In this document: positions 18,930 to 29,639 of the stretch, piece after piece | Layout: each line of letters begins with the position of its first letter | Position numbering within the stretch: the stretch's first letter is position 1 | Origin: Chrysaora quinquecirrha | Lineage: Eukaryota; Cnidaria; Scyphozoa; Semaeostomeae; Pelagiidae | NCBI GenBank assembly: GCA_014526335.1 | Contig: JACTAT010000039.1 | Location: 7,498,104-7,562,103, forward strand | Direction of reading: 5' to 3' | DNA length: 64,000 nucleotides | Notes under the pieces: generated by a model | The model's input: the letters and a program-made list of their open reading frames with translations, nothing else | Database searches by the model: none | What the model was told of the DNA's origin: nothing | Position numbers and translations under genes: made by a program

Positions 18930-20870
18930 AAGATAAATCAGTCATGATAACCATTGACAAGAGTTTGCAAATTTGTCGAGAAATATCAAAATTGGGATTA
19001 ATTGCAGCCAATGTAAATCAGCTCACAGTCCAAGTAAAGAGTAATGCTTTACTAAGAAACAGAGACGCAAAAACCCTGCACACCTACACACCTGGTTTGG
19101 AGGAAGGTTTTGGCTAAAAAACGAGGAAGGTTTTGTAGTAAAACGACTTTTCATATTTTTGCTACAGGTAAAAGAAAGAAAATCTATTTTGTAAAAACTT
19201 TGTAGGTCCCTACAGTGCTTTGATAACCTTCAGCTTAGAAAGTTGGAATCAATTAATGAATCGCCTTCATAAGACTGTAGCCTCCATGATATTAAAGCCT
19301 GATTGCCACCTTTGTAACACTTACGCTAAAACATACAAGCGATCTGGGAAGGTCCCTATGTACACGTTTTCGTCTGGTGCGTGCAGGAGTCTGTCTGGCT
19401 GTTTTTCGGCAAATTGCTAAAAGTCTGTTTATCGTCAGCCTTATGCTAGCATTGACATTAAAGGATTTGAGTACACATTCAAGACAACTATTGGATCTAG
19501 GAGATGAGTTTCGTTTAGGGGAATTTGATCTCAGAATTCCAAAACGGCGTGCGGGATCTCGTGGAAAGCTATACAAGGCTTCAAGTAATTTCCAATATTT
19601 TTGCGAAAATAGGGCTTTGTAGAGAACAGCATCGAGAGGCTTTAGTGCTTGCAATATTCTGTTCCAAAACCATTTGTATTCTTGAGGAGAAAGTTTGGTC
19701 AAGATATGGGGCTACAGAAATTGTTATTCTAAGAAATGCACTTGCTTCTTAATAAGACGAAGTTATTTCCATAATAACGACTCTGTGCATTGAGCTGTAA
19801 TGTTTTCGTCTTATACTCATCAGCGTACGAAACATAATAGAAGCTTTAATACGTCAAAACTTCTAGTTCCATGTTTTCGAAGACTGGAAGCTCAAACGTA
19901 CAAGTCTGACATGACAGTCGTCAGAGCAAACAGCAGATAGATTTAATCACGTTAATTAAAACTGCTGCTTCAGTCCTTAAAAACTTCCAAATTTAGGCAA
20001 CTTTCGCACATCAACTCTTCAGATTACGTATGACAGATAGCTACTGTACAACGGTAATATACTTAGGATAAAAACTGAAGATATATAAACTAAAGATATA
20101 TTATCAATATATTACATTATATTATATATATATTATATTATATTATGAAGATATATAAACTAAAGATATATTATCATTATATATAAACCTATATTTAGCA
20201 TTCTGAAAGCTTTTCGTATAGTGCTCTTCGAAATAAAAACAGCCTTTGTATGGCTTACACCTTGCGAAAACTGCAATTTCAGCAATTTTCTAAGCATTCC
20301 ATAATAATACCGAATAATACCAACGCGAAATGAAAATATAAAATTACTAAAGTCTACCTTCATTCGTTCTATCCATCGTCCTTTCCTACTTGTTTACATC
20401 TGACGTAACGAACTCTGAATGCAGGCTAATGAAAGTCTCAATTCTTCTATAGTTCTATTACTCTTCGATATGAATAAAGCAAAAAGCGGCTTGCGTTAAA
20501 AGACCTGCTTTGCTAGATCGTGTTTTCCATTGATTAAAGCGTTGAAATATGCATGATTTCACACTTGTGTTTGCCTGAGAACAATTTGTATCTTTAGTAT
20601 ATTTGCATGTTTGTAGAAAGATGAATTCTCCCGCTCTCGAAAGATATATGAAGGTTTCTTCTGCTAAGCAAACCGAATTAAGCTAAGCTATAAAATATAA
20701 ACAAAGCGACGTAAAACCAGAATGAGGCTGAATTAAAGGCCTCGTTATGATATTAATTCAAAAAAAAAAGAATTGAGAGTGACAGAGGATAAACAATGAA
20801 CGTATGTCGTGGACTCGCTTCCAACTCTCTCCACAGCAGCTCAGCAAGATTGTTGGAGCCATGGAGAACA
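18930..20870. other. Upstream intron or intergenic DNA, no exon recognised
   Basis: The missing 5' exon(s) of the EH gene may lie here. AT-rich direct repeats (GAAGATATATAAACTAAAGA at about 20082 and 20145) lie within. A 136-codon minus ORF at 19292-19702 shows no domain and no splice context, so it is not called. Confidence 0.4.
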
Positions 20871-20874
20871 GTAA

Positions 20875-21471
20875 GGCCCTGGCCAAACAATCAAACATCA
20901 TGTTAGACTCCGGAATTTACTTGAAGTCAAACAAAACGTTTCACCGTTTAACCTTGTTGCAAAACATTGCTTGTCAAACTCAATATTGTTTGTCTGTGTC
21001 AAGTAAAAATGTTTTTTCAACTTTTTCAAAAACATCGAACAACCAGTTTGCTAAAGTTTGCTTCTCAACAAATATTTTTGGCATGTGGCAAAACGATCAA
21101 AAACTGCTTCATAACCAGACAACAGAACGTTTGACAATGTTTGGTTGTTTAGCAACGGTTTTCAGCGACCTAACGTGGTTCGCAGTAAAGAGCTGGCCAA
21201 ATGATCAAACCACTGTTTGTGAAACAATTGATATTTTCTTGTCAAACAATGTTTGAAGTTTTGGCCACACCACATGACATTGCTTGACAAGACGTTATCG
21301 TGAGATAATGCTTTAAAAAATTTCAAAAACATTTTCTCCACGTCGCAAGCAAAAAGAATGTCTGACAAGCAATCTTTACGAATTGACCAAACGATTAATT
21401 TAAACAACACTTATGACAAGCAACTTTCTTATAATTGCCAAACAATGTTTGATCCTGGTCAGACGAGGGCC
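20875..21471. mobile_element. PIF/Harbinger-like MITE, long form
   Basis: It starts GGCCCTGGCCAAACAATCAA and ends inverted as AACAATGTTTGATCCTGGTC ... GAGGGCC, with TAA on both sides (20872-20874, 21472-21474). At 597 bases it contains many internal diverged copies of its own CAAACNATCAAAC and GTTTGGCC words, suggesting internal duplication. The 150-codon ORF across it is a by-product. Confidence 0.75.
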
Positions 21472-21639
21472 TAAGTAGTTTCTAGTCTTCCATTTTTCAG
21501 CAAGTTCCATACTTTAAAACATCCTAAGACTTCACACCCAGAAAAGCTCATATCTCGAAGTACCTTGTCTTCTAGGTTATAAAAGTTCCTACTTGAAAAC
21601 TCTCTTCAGACCACTGGGGAGGGTTCTTGGCTAAATTTT

Positions 21640-21945
21640 GGGTAGGGGTGTGCCGCCGACATATTCAAAATGGTACCGTTGGCAAGACGAATTCTTATGA
21701 GAAAATGGTGCCATTGGCTAGACCGATATCTACCAACATGATACCCTTGGCTAGAAAAATACGCTCGAAATTGTTGGTCTTAAGTCGGAAAATTGAAAGG
21801 TCGACCTTTTCCTGAAATTTCTACTTCCCAAGGCTACTAAGGATGAAATCGTCGCCGCTCCATTGCCAAATATGATACCCTTGGCTAGACCAGAATTGGA
21901 AAGAAGAATACCTTTGGCTAGACAAGAAATCCGAAAAAGTATAGG
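21640..21945. repeat. Degenerate repeats of ATACCNTTGGCTAGA
   Basis: Five or more copies of a core like GATACCCTTGGCTAGA are spaced at 20-110 bases. It is an irregular minisatellite-like tract between the EH gene and NOC4L. Confidence 0.5.
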
Positions 21946-22167
21946 CCTCTAGCGCCGCACATCCCCAGATACCTTTTCTATGGAAGACCCCCCGACCAAA
22001 ATTTCACGACGATAAGACATATTCTCAAAAATAACACTGCCTTATTTTAAAAGCGAAAAGTACTGCTTGTTTATTAGTTTTTAAGTTTCCCCTTGCTCAT
22101 ATTTTCTCACTTTACCAGACTTCGAAAGAAGCCCTTCAAACTAGCTAAGTTTATATCATTAGAAAGT

Positions 22168-22512
22168 TTATTCAAACGACCAAATGTCACGATCATATAT
22201 CGTCTCCCCAAACATAACTTTCTGAGACTTGAAAGCTAACGGTACTTCCTCTTCTTGATCAAAACCAACAAGTTCTTCTTGGAAAATACTACCATATGTC
22301 GAATCTAGATATTCTGCAATTTCTTTTTCCTCTTTGTTGAACGGTTTCTGGAACACTTTGACGGCATTTTGAATATCAGGGTGATAATGCTGCTCTAAAG
22401 TTTTTAGTTCCCATAAAGAGCTTTTGATAGCGTTGCATTTAGCAGGATCCACTTCTTCGTGATTATAAGGGTCTGACTTCTGATCTGCGGAGATATCTTC
22501 TGTGTTCTTTTG
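22168..22512 (-). CDS. NOC4L: NOC4L, exon 2 (C-terminus)
   Basis: The acceptor TTTCAATTCAACAG precedes the exon, which continues in phase 0 from the exon at 23388 with QKNTEDISADQKSDPYNHEE. It then encodes the family's C-terminal signature: DPAKCNAIKSSLWELKTLEQ, HYHPDIQNA. It ends at DRDIWSFE and a TAA stop. The stop lies inside an AATAAA (22167-22172). Complete family C-terminus; no breaks. Confidence 0.9.
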   Translation of the reverse strand, partial: QKNTEDISADQKSDPYNHEEVDPAKCNAIKSSLWELKTLEQHYHPDIQNAVKVFQKPFNKEEKEIAEYLDSTYGSIFQEELVGFDQEEEVPLAFKSQKVMFGETIYDRDIWSFE

Positions 22513-23387
22513 CTGTTGAATTGAAACAAAATGGAAAATTATTCTTGAAAGCAGTGGCGTATCTAAGAATTTTCAGATGAGAGAGAAAGTCCAATATTTT
22601 CCGATAAAAAGGCGTGTTCTTGTGGGTGCGTCCTTGGACGAGATTTTGGGATAGCAATCTCAACATCAAATCCAATGCGTTAATTTGTTAGTCGATCAAA
22701 AATAACAAGACATTTTCATTTCTTCCAAAGACAAAGTGATTGGGTAGCCCACAACGAATATTTTTTGAAAGGGTGATTGTTTAACAGTTTGATACGGTGG
22801 CTTATAATGAATCTCTTTTAACGTTATATTATGGTAGGTAAATACCTTCCTTAGAAAATACCTTCCTTCAAAACGATCTAGGTATTAAGACAGAATAATT
22901 TTCAATCCGAAAATTTCTGACAGAAGGTGCAATTTTTCAACAAGTTGCTTCGCAGAGGATGGTTCAGGGGGGGGGGCAACTGCCCCCTGTCCTAACTCTA
23001 TCACTACCATTGATAACTGGTTAATAAAACAGGGAAAAATTCGTGGTGAATTTCTGCAGAATCGAACCTATAATAGATTAGGTCGTTGCACCAGTGGAGC
23101 CCAGTTCCAGCGTGGAATCTTGCTCTAGCAAGGCTCATAGCCTTCTGATTTGTGTGCCTATAACAAAGTGCTTTATTGCAAAAATGCCAACAAAACACAG
23201 GTAATAAAAGAAAAAATTTCACAGACCGAGATGGAATGTTTTTAGGCAAAATTTCCAATACTAGAGTTTCTTAAGATCTTGGCCATTCTAGAGTCTGGGT
23301 TTCTTAAAAAGAATTTCTTATAAACATAAGTGTAGAGAGAAAAACACATCACAACACATCTGATTTTTATTTAGTATTTAGACTTAC

Positions 23388-24626
23388 CTTTCTGTGAATC
23401 AAAACCCTGCAACTTGGATGCCTTTTCATGAGATTTTCAATCAATACCAAGATGATTTTGATGCCATCTGGTGTTGCGGTCAGGCTGAGTCTTGCAAATC
23501 TTTTCACAAAGGCAGCAACCATATACCCTGTTAGGTTTGTTGATGTCAAAAATAGATCAGCAAGGACAAAGAACCTTTCTCTATACTTCAAATCAAATGC
23601 CTCAGCATTCACGAGATTGTAAAGCTTCTTGAAAAAATCAGGATAATCAAGATTGTATTGCTGAATCAGTATGAAAAGACCATTTAATGCCAAGAGTGCA
23701 ACTGGGCCTTCTATGTTGTAGGCATCTGTCAGAAAGTCAATCAGCATTTTGGGGTCTTCCATATAGGGCATGACATCTTTGTGCAGATTTACCAGAACTT
23801 TCTTCAGGATCTCATGTGGCAGGGGTGTGCAAAGAAACGCAAGCCAGGTATTAGAGAAAATTTTCACCTTTTCTTTACTTTGCCAGGAAAATTTGTCTTT
23901 ATCAGGGTGATTCTTTATGAAAAGTTTTTCAGAATCATCAGCGTTTTTCCCAGACGTGATTTTCAGCAAAATATCACAGATAGCATATTTCCTATTCTCC
24001 TTTTTACCAAGCTTAGTATTAATAATTTTATCGATGTTTTTAAGAGTATAAAACTGAACATCTGAGCAATTGAGATACTTGTAAAAAGCATTTAAAATAC
24101 ACTTATTATCAGCATTTTTAAGTATTAGCCCTGATACTATTCTCGCAAATAAAGTGTTGGGAAAGTAAGGCTTCGCAGCTTCGTAATTTGGGCTACTTAA
24201 TTTCGCTTCATAATCGGCCAAAATAAGCTGCATTAGGCAGTCTAGGGATTTCTTTTTGACCTCTTTTATTTCGTGTGAGAACAATTGTAGCATTGCTTTA
24301 ACAAACAAAAGATACTTTTCATGCAACCAGCTCGCATAAACTCTCTCTGGATCTTCATTTAAGGTGTCAGTGGTTTCTAAACTTGGCCCTCCGTCTTCGC
24401 CATTTTCGTTTAGGCCGTTTTCAGGCCTAGATTCTTCATGCCATATCCTCCGAGTGACGAACACTTTAAAAACCCTTTCAAGGCAAGATATTGCTGCACA
24501 GATGCTCTCTTGGTCTTCTGAATCTAGTAACTCCAATAGATCTACCAGATAGTTCGAGTTCTTGCGATTTTCTAGGATTAATTTGCTCTTTTCTTCCAAG
24601 CTCAAAACACCATTCTCGCCCGCCAT
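23388..24626 (-). CDS. NOC4L: NOC4L, exon 1: nucleolar complex protein 4 homolog
   Basis: 413 codons in one open exon start at MAGENGVLSLEEKSKLIL and end at the donor GTAAGT below 23388. With exon 2 the protein is about 527 residues, close to the usual NOC4L length. The first 290 residues are helical repeats. The CBF/Mak21 domain runs from about residue 300 into exon 2; GPVALLALNGLF, RFFVLADLFL, and NLMKRHPSCRVLIHRK are visible. In the family this protein pairs with NOP14 in the nucleolus for 18S rRNA maturation and 40S export. No frame breaks are present, in contrast to the next gene on the same strand. The start is the first Met after an in-frame stop region. Confidence 0.93.
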
Positions 24627-24942
24627 CTTGGAAAATTGAGAAGCACGTGAGCGAAAACATTTGGGTTGTTGTTGTCGTGCAACTGGAACTCTGGAACTCC
24701 GACCTCGGGACCTCAGTCCCTCCGGAACTTGGAGCCTCGGAATCTACTTTAATTTACGTGTTTCTAGGGCGTATTTACGTACCCCCCCTGTAATTAAATA
24801 TCTACTGCAAACTGGACCACTGCTACCGACGAATCAATACCAATCTTCCATATTTCCGTACCAAACACAACACCCGTCCAAATTCACCAATACACATCAA
24901 TTTTTACTGCCAGCAGCACATTTTCAGGGTGTAACAAATCCC

Positions 24943-25299
24943 CTAATACAACATAAAGGCGTCAAAGCCTTTGATACTAGAATACTGTATATGATTAATG
25001 GCTTTCTCTGACTCTATGATTTCATTTTCAGTGTTCTCAGCCCTCCTCGTGTTGAACAGATTAAATATACTTCTATTCACAGCGTTCACATCTTGGCGCT
25101 CCAGTATGCACTCTGATTCAATAATCGTATCAAGGCATTTCAATGCTTCTTCTTGTTCTCTGTCCTCTCGTTTTTCGCGCTCTTTTCTGGGCTTCATGTG
25201 GAACAGGGATCTCAGGTCGATCCTTTTACTGGAGAATGGTATCTTCAGACCAGCTTGGTGTGGTCGGCTTGATATATCACAACTCCCACGTTTCACCAT
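24943..25299 (-). CDS. Hypothetical small protein or 5' exon, 118 codons
   Basis: An open frame of 118 codons starts MVKRGSCDISSRPHQAGLKI. The middle is highly charged (RKEREKREDREQEE) and a helical region ECILERQDVNAVNRSIFNLF follows. It lies 320 bases upstream of NOC4L on the same strand. The family was not recognised. The charged, non-repetitive composition is more protein-like than most ORFs of this size here, but there is no splice or homology evidence. Confidence 0.3.
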   Translation of the reverse strand: MVKRGSCDISSRPHQAGLKIPFSSKRIDLRSLFHMKPRKEREKREDREQEEALKCLDTIIESECILERQDVNAVNRSIFNLFNTRRAENTENEIIESEKAINHIQYSSIKGFDAFMLY

Positions 25300-25434
25300 A
25301 TTTCTTCACAGAAAAACGTAATGGCCACCAAGAAAGAAGTCTGCACACCAATTTGTGGACACCTAAGCAGTTAATGATTCCTTTTAGCGTTGGCTAAGTT
25401 GTTACGTAGACGGGTTAATATTTCCTTGGTACTT

Positions 25435-25760
25435 CTCCGAACAGTTGTCCACGGTAGACAAAATTCAGGCTGAAGAGTGTTTCGTGGACACTCTACAGGC
25501 GAAGATTTACATGTACATTTCTATGTAAGATATTTCTAACACATTTACAGACGAATAGATATGGGTCCAGTGTAGACGAATCCAGGCTGAACAGTAGACA
25601 AAACTCAGGCTGCAAATGATCGTTTGTAGACACTAGACAAGCTGCTTTCTCAGTCCACTTCTATCCCCAGCATACATCAATCTAAAGTAACCACAATTCA
25701 GGTTGTAGAACGTAATATAGGCACTAGAAAACCGGCTATTCCCAAATACGACGCAGTTAT
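25435..25760. repeat. Irregular repeats of GTAGACAAAATTCAGGCTG
   Basis: GGTAGACAAAATTCAGGCTG, GTAGACGAATCCAGGCTG, GTAGACAAAACTCAGGCTG and a fourth, diverged copy lie 60-130 bases apart, each followed by a CGTGGACACT or CGTTTGTAGACACT word. It is probably a decayed tandem repeat. Confidence 0.5.
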
Positions 25761-26489
25761 CTTTGTCTTTCTGTCCTACAACTCTTATTAGCTTCTGAAG
25801 TCACTCGATATAATTGTTAATATATCCTGTGGCAGTTATCGTGCATAAATTTTCCAGATTTCTGGGTAGGCTATGTTATAGCGAATCTCCTGGTTCCATG
25901 TGCCTGTAAAAATCTTTCCGTAACGCAAACGCATTCCGAATACGTCTTAAATCTTTAATCTCTTGTGTAGTCAGCGACGACTTAAGTAAAACCTGTTAAA
26001 AGCCTATGATTAATAAACTTCAGTACACGTGGCCAGCAGATTCATATAAATATAAATATGCATTCATTACGTGAACACAAACCTACGTTGATTACCAGGT
26101 TCTGTTTTACTGAGCAGCTATACACCTCCATCACTATGCCAACAGCGTAAACAAAAGTTCAGTCATACAGTAGGCCTTTTACACAGAAATGAATTTTAAA
26201 GCCTCCCCTGAAAATATTCTAAAGAAACGCGAATTTCTAAACATAATGTGCATACAAACACGCAAACGCTCTTAATAATTGATTTTTAGGCAAAGATAAA
26301 TGATTTTTCATTATTTAAAACCAATTAGTGTACTTTGTAATAGAAACTGCTGAGAAAAACTCGAAGATTCTAGAAGCGATGAATAGATAATGCAAAAGTA
26401 GAGGATTTTCATGTAGTTTTTATTGAATTTTGGTGGAATTATAAGGAATTTGAACCACAAGCAGTTTCAGCTTGTGATGTGAAGACACA

Positions 26490-26865
26490 AATAGACGTTT
26501 TCAAAGAAGCCTGGGTCGGTGCCACATTTTTCTGGAAGATGGTGGACATGCGAAGAAAGGGAATCCTCCGTATTAGACATGATAGTCACCACTTATCATG
26601 ACAAGCCTTGATATTTAGTTGGGCAACGTTTCGGGAAAGATCCGTTTCCCATCATCGGGCAATGAGAAATGTGGTTTCTTGCCTATTTACTGCAAAGGTC
26701 GGATCGAAAGGTGTGAAATTAACCGGACCTGCGAGGAAGCTCGGAATTTTTTGGCGCTCAATTTCTAAAAATTTGTGGCGCCAAAATTGCGTTCAATTTA
26801 CTCAAAATGTCCACCATCTTCCAGAAAAATGTCGTGCCGACCCAGACCTCTTTGAAAGGTCTATT
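26490..26865. mobile_element. MITE with about 58-bp terminal inverted repeats
   Basis: AATAGACGTTTTCAAAGAAG, then CCTGGGTCGGTGCCACATTT, then TTCTGGAAGATGGTGGACAT is repeated inverted at 26806-26865 with a few mismatches. The length is 376 bases. A one-ended copy lies at 13715-13790. No transposase; superfamily not assigned. Confidence 0.8.
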
Positions 26866-27074
26866 ATTATTATTGCCAAAAAATAATGAACTTACCGGCC
26901 AAAATATGCAAAGACCATGACGCATGATCATCTGTTCTTTAAATTCACTTCTTATATATCAACATCTTTCTAACCATTACATTATCCCTTGTACCTTCTG
27001 CCCTTTTGTCCATTCAGTCCCTGCATAGAAAAAATCCATGAATACTAAAGATGAAGATAAAATGATGCTTTGAA

Positions 27075-27465
27075 AGTGCTGGGGCGCCATGGCGTAATCT
27101 AGCTACAATCTTGGACAAAATAAATTGGAACAGCCTAAATAGTTCTGCTATTATCTATGAACAACCCCACTTCTTCCCCGATACCATGTTGTTTCGAACA
27201 AAAGTTGTCTTGTGCTACTACCAACCTTGTTTTTGGGATAACGGGGGAAGAATTGGAGTTATGGGAGTAGAAAACCAATAGAATAGGCCGTAAAAAGGCC
27301 TTGTTCCAAATATTATGCCCGAGATTGTAGCTCATGGTGTCAGTGCGGTCGGGGTTGGATCCCCAGCCACGGTAGCGTCAACCAGGGTCGAGGTCTCGTT
27401 AATTCATTTACTTCTGAGATTCTAGCTACTGGTAAGGCGCTAAATACCCCTATTTCACCTTCACC
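27075..27465 (+). mobile_element. tRNA-derived SINE, copy 3, interrupted by a MITE
   Basis: The head GTGCTGGGGCGCCATGGCGT lies before 27101 and the body CTCATGGTGTCAGTGCGGTC through ATTTCACCTTCACC lies after 27331. The split falls inside the sequence that reads GTAATCCAGCTGACTC in the intact copy at 510-693. Confidence 0.8.
27105..27328. mobile_element. MITE nested in the SINE
   Basis: The left end ACAATCTTGGACAAAATAAA and the right end (...CCCGAGATTGT) are inverted copies (ACAATCT(T/C)GG(A/G)CA). AGCT flanks both sides (27101-27104, 27329-27332). The element is 224 bases and was inserted after the SINE. Confidence 0.75.
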
Positions 27466-27654
27466 TAGATATAACCTCACCATTAGAGCCTTCAGGTTGT
27501 CAGAAGCAGATACACTAAGAAGACTCTGACCATACTAAGAAGGCAGATAACAACATGAAGAGAGAGACGACCAATGAACAAATCAAAATGGCGCGAAATG
27601 TTGATAGGACAGAAAGAGTCAAGAGTCAAGTAATTTGGGTCTTGCTTTGCAGAT

Positions 27655-27905
27655 TGAGTGGCCAAGCTTCTCAGTCAGCTCTCGTTAGACAGCTGAAGTT
27701 AAGCTTGGTCGTGTGAGGTCAGCATTTGGATGGGCGACTTTCCAGATGGATGACTAAACAATTCACTCTGCAGTCCTACGGAAGGGACGTTAAACAAGGG
27801 GTGCCATGCCTGGATGCGGCATGCAAAGTAGGGTCTAAATTAGATGAAAGCTAGAAATAACATCCTACTCAAAATAAAGTAACAACAACAACAACAATAA
27901 CAACA
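27655..27905 (+). mobile_element. 5S-rRNA-like SINE or 5S pseudogene with CAA tail
   Basis: CAGCTGAAGTTAAGCTTGGT and GGTCAGCATTTGGATGGGCG follow the 5S rRNA internal-promoter region (GAAGTTAAGC...GTCG...GGTTAGTACTTGGATGGG). The 5S-like part ends near 27745. A body of about 130 bases follows, then AATAAAGTAACAACAACAAC. This layout is that of a 5S-headed SINE3-type element. Confidence 0.65.
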
Positions 27906-28665
27906 GCATGCGAACAAAGGATGGCCTGGGAAGGCTGCCGCGGGCAGAAGAAGCAAAACAACGTTCTACCTGCGTTTAAATGCCGCGGGCAGACTCCGGC
28001 GAAATTTTTTTTTTTGGATCATTCATATGAATCATTATAAACATTTGGCACTATTTCTATACCGGAAGGCTGCCATTTTTAAAGATACAAAAGGAAACAC
28101 AAAAAAAAAGAATTTGAAAAAATATTTCAGTTTTAAGCTAATCAATGGTCGATTCTAGCAGTTGCTTCCACAATTTCAATGTTTGCAGTTTCTACATCTA
28201 CTTTAGATCGTCTATTCCTGGAGCCACGGATGCAAAGGACTGCGCTTCGAAGAAGTGCAAAAGACAGCTTTGTTCTGATCCAGTTTGTGACAACTGATGT
28301 TGCAATGTCCCGTTTCTCTGATATTTGTAAAGCTAGAACGGATAAGAATTTTTCGGTTTCTCTGCTTGTACCACCATTTGGTGTGAAGATCAATGGGGTG
28401 AATGACCCATGCTCCACTTGTAGTACGCGTTGACTCCGGCGAAAATCGCTTTACAAGAAGCTAACCGCCAAGTGAAAATAATAAAACGAGGCCAAAATAC
28501 AACATGGCTCCCAAATATTGAGAGGGGCCCTCAGGACCTCATAGAACTACACCTAACGATAGACGAGGCCACCAGGCTGGCACAAAACAGAGACATGCGG
28601 AGGAGAGTTGTGGTAAAGTCGAGAGTGCCATGCGCCAATGCATGTAGCACGTCACAGTAGCAGAA
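27906..28665 (+). pseudogene. Old LINE 3' end, split by a younger insertion
   Basis: After the insertion the plus strand reads RGQNTTWLPNIERGPQDLIE and then LTIDEATRLAQNRDMRRRVV. This is the typical end of a non-LTR retrotransposon ORF2 (TTW...I..DL...T.DEAT.LA.DR..WR..V). The part before the insertion (27906-28004) lies upstream in the same element. It is degraded. Confidence 0.6.
28005..28431 (-). mobile_element. 5'-truncated LINE with poly(A) and 13-bp target duplication
   Basis: GACTCCGGCGAAA flanks the insert at 27992-28004 and 28432-28444. On the minus strand the insert ends in a poly(A) run (T11 at 28005-28015). Its ORF (28417-28142) reads EHGSFTPLIFTPNGG and FALLRSAVLCIRGSRNRRSK, the C-terminus of a LINE family common in cnidarian genomes. 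Only 427 bases were inserted, the classic outcome of incomplete target-primed reverse transcription. Confidence 0.85.
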
Positions 28666-29339
28666 GAAAGCATCTTAAAGCTAGGGGTTCCATTAAGGAA
28701 AAGTTGACGGCCGCATACCACAGGGACCTGTACCTGCAGTTGCCGCATGTAGTTTATGGCGATTTGGAAACCATGCTAAATTGGGGTCTTGCTTAATAAA
28801 GACTCCCTTGAGTTCATCAAGAGCAACGGTATGGCAGCTGATCAAATAACTGCAATGTTCTAATAAACAGAAATGAACTCAATTCAATGCAAGGTTCCCA
28901 GCTGCAGAAATCTTTATAGAAAATACTCTTAAATTGCTGCATTATTAAAGAGCAGATGAATTGAGAGTTTGAAATAAGCAATAAATTATTTAGGGCGTTT
29001 TGAACCTTTATTCTACGAATGTTGAATCGGTTGTTTTGTTACTGCCAATTTGCACAACATTTTACGTGAGAATTAGATTTTAAGTAACGTAATTTTGGAA
29101 AACATTTCTTAATTTTTCTAAATCTTGATGGGTCAGGAAAGTTTCACACGCAAACTTTAGATATATGATATCCATCTGTACAAGTATTTATAAGAAACTC
29201 TTTATAAGAAACCAAGATACACTTTTTACCTTAGCTTTCATCCGCGAAAAAGTAACTATTTTTGTGATATACACATAAATTGGAGGCCACATCCATACAC
29301 GTAAAATGACGAAGTCGCCTATATAGAAACTCTTACGGA

Positions 29340-29635
29340 ACGAACATGCATACGAAAGAAATGAAAATGCTGACGAATGCAGAATGAAATGAACATGCTG
29401 ACGAATACAATATGAAATGGACATGCTGACGAATGCAGCATGAAATGAATATGCTGACGAATGCAGTATGAAATGAATATGCTGACGAATACAGTAGGAA
29501 ATGAACATGCTGACGAACAGAGAATTAAATGAGCATGCCGACGAATACAGAATGAAATGAACATGCTGACGAATACAGTTTGAAATGGGCATGCTGACGA
29601 ATACAGTTTGAAATGGGCATGCTGTATGAATGATC
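29340..29635 (-). repeat. 28-bp satellite array B
   Basis: About ten copies of the same 28-base unit as array A (ATGAACATGCTGACGAATRC plus AGWATGAA), in the same orientation. The flanking 28670-29340 shows no gene. Confidence 0.9.
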
Positions 29636-29639
29636 ATAT

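Noticed and set aside
19292..19702. 136-codon minus-strand ORF as the missing 5' EH exon
   Set aside because: It has no EH helix pattern, and no donor in the phase required by the exon at 18925.
20804..21256. 150-codon plus-strand ORF
   Set aside because: Most of it lies inside a Harbinger-like MITE.
27665..27745. Functional 5S rRNA gene
   Set aside because: It matches only part of 5S, is diverged at many positions and continues into a SINE body.
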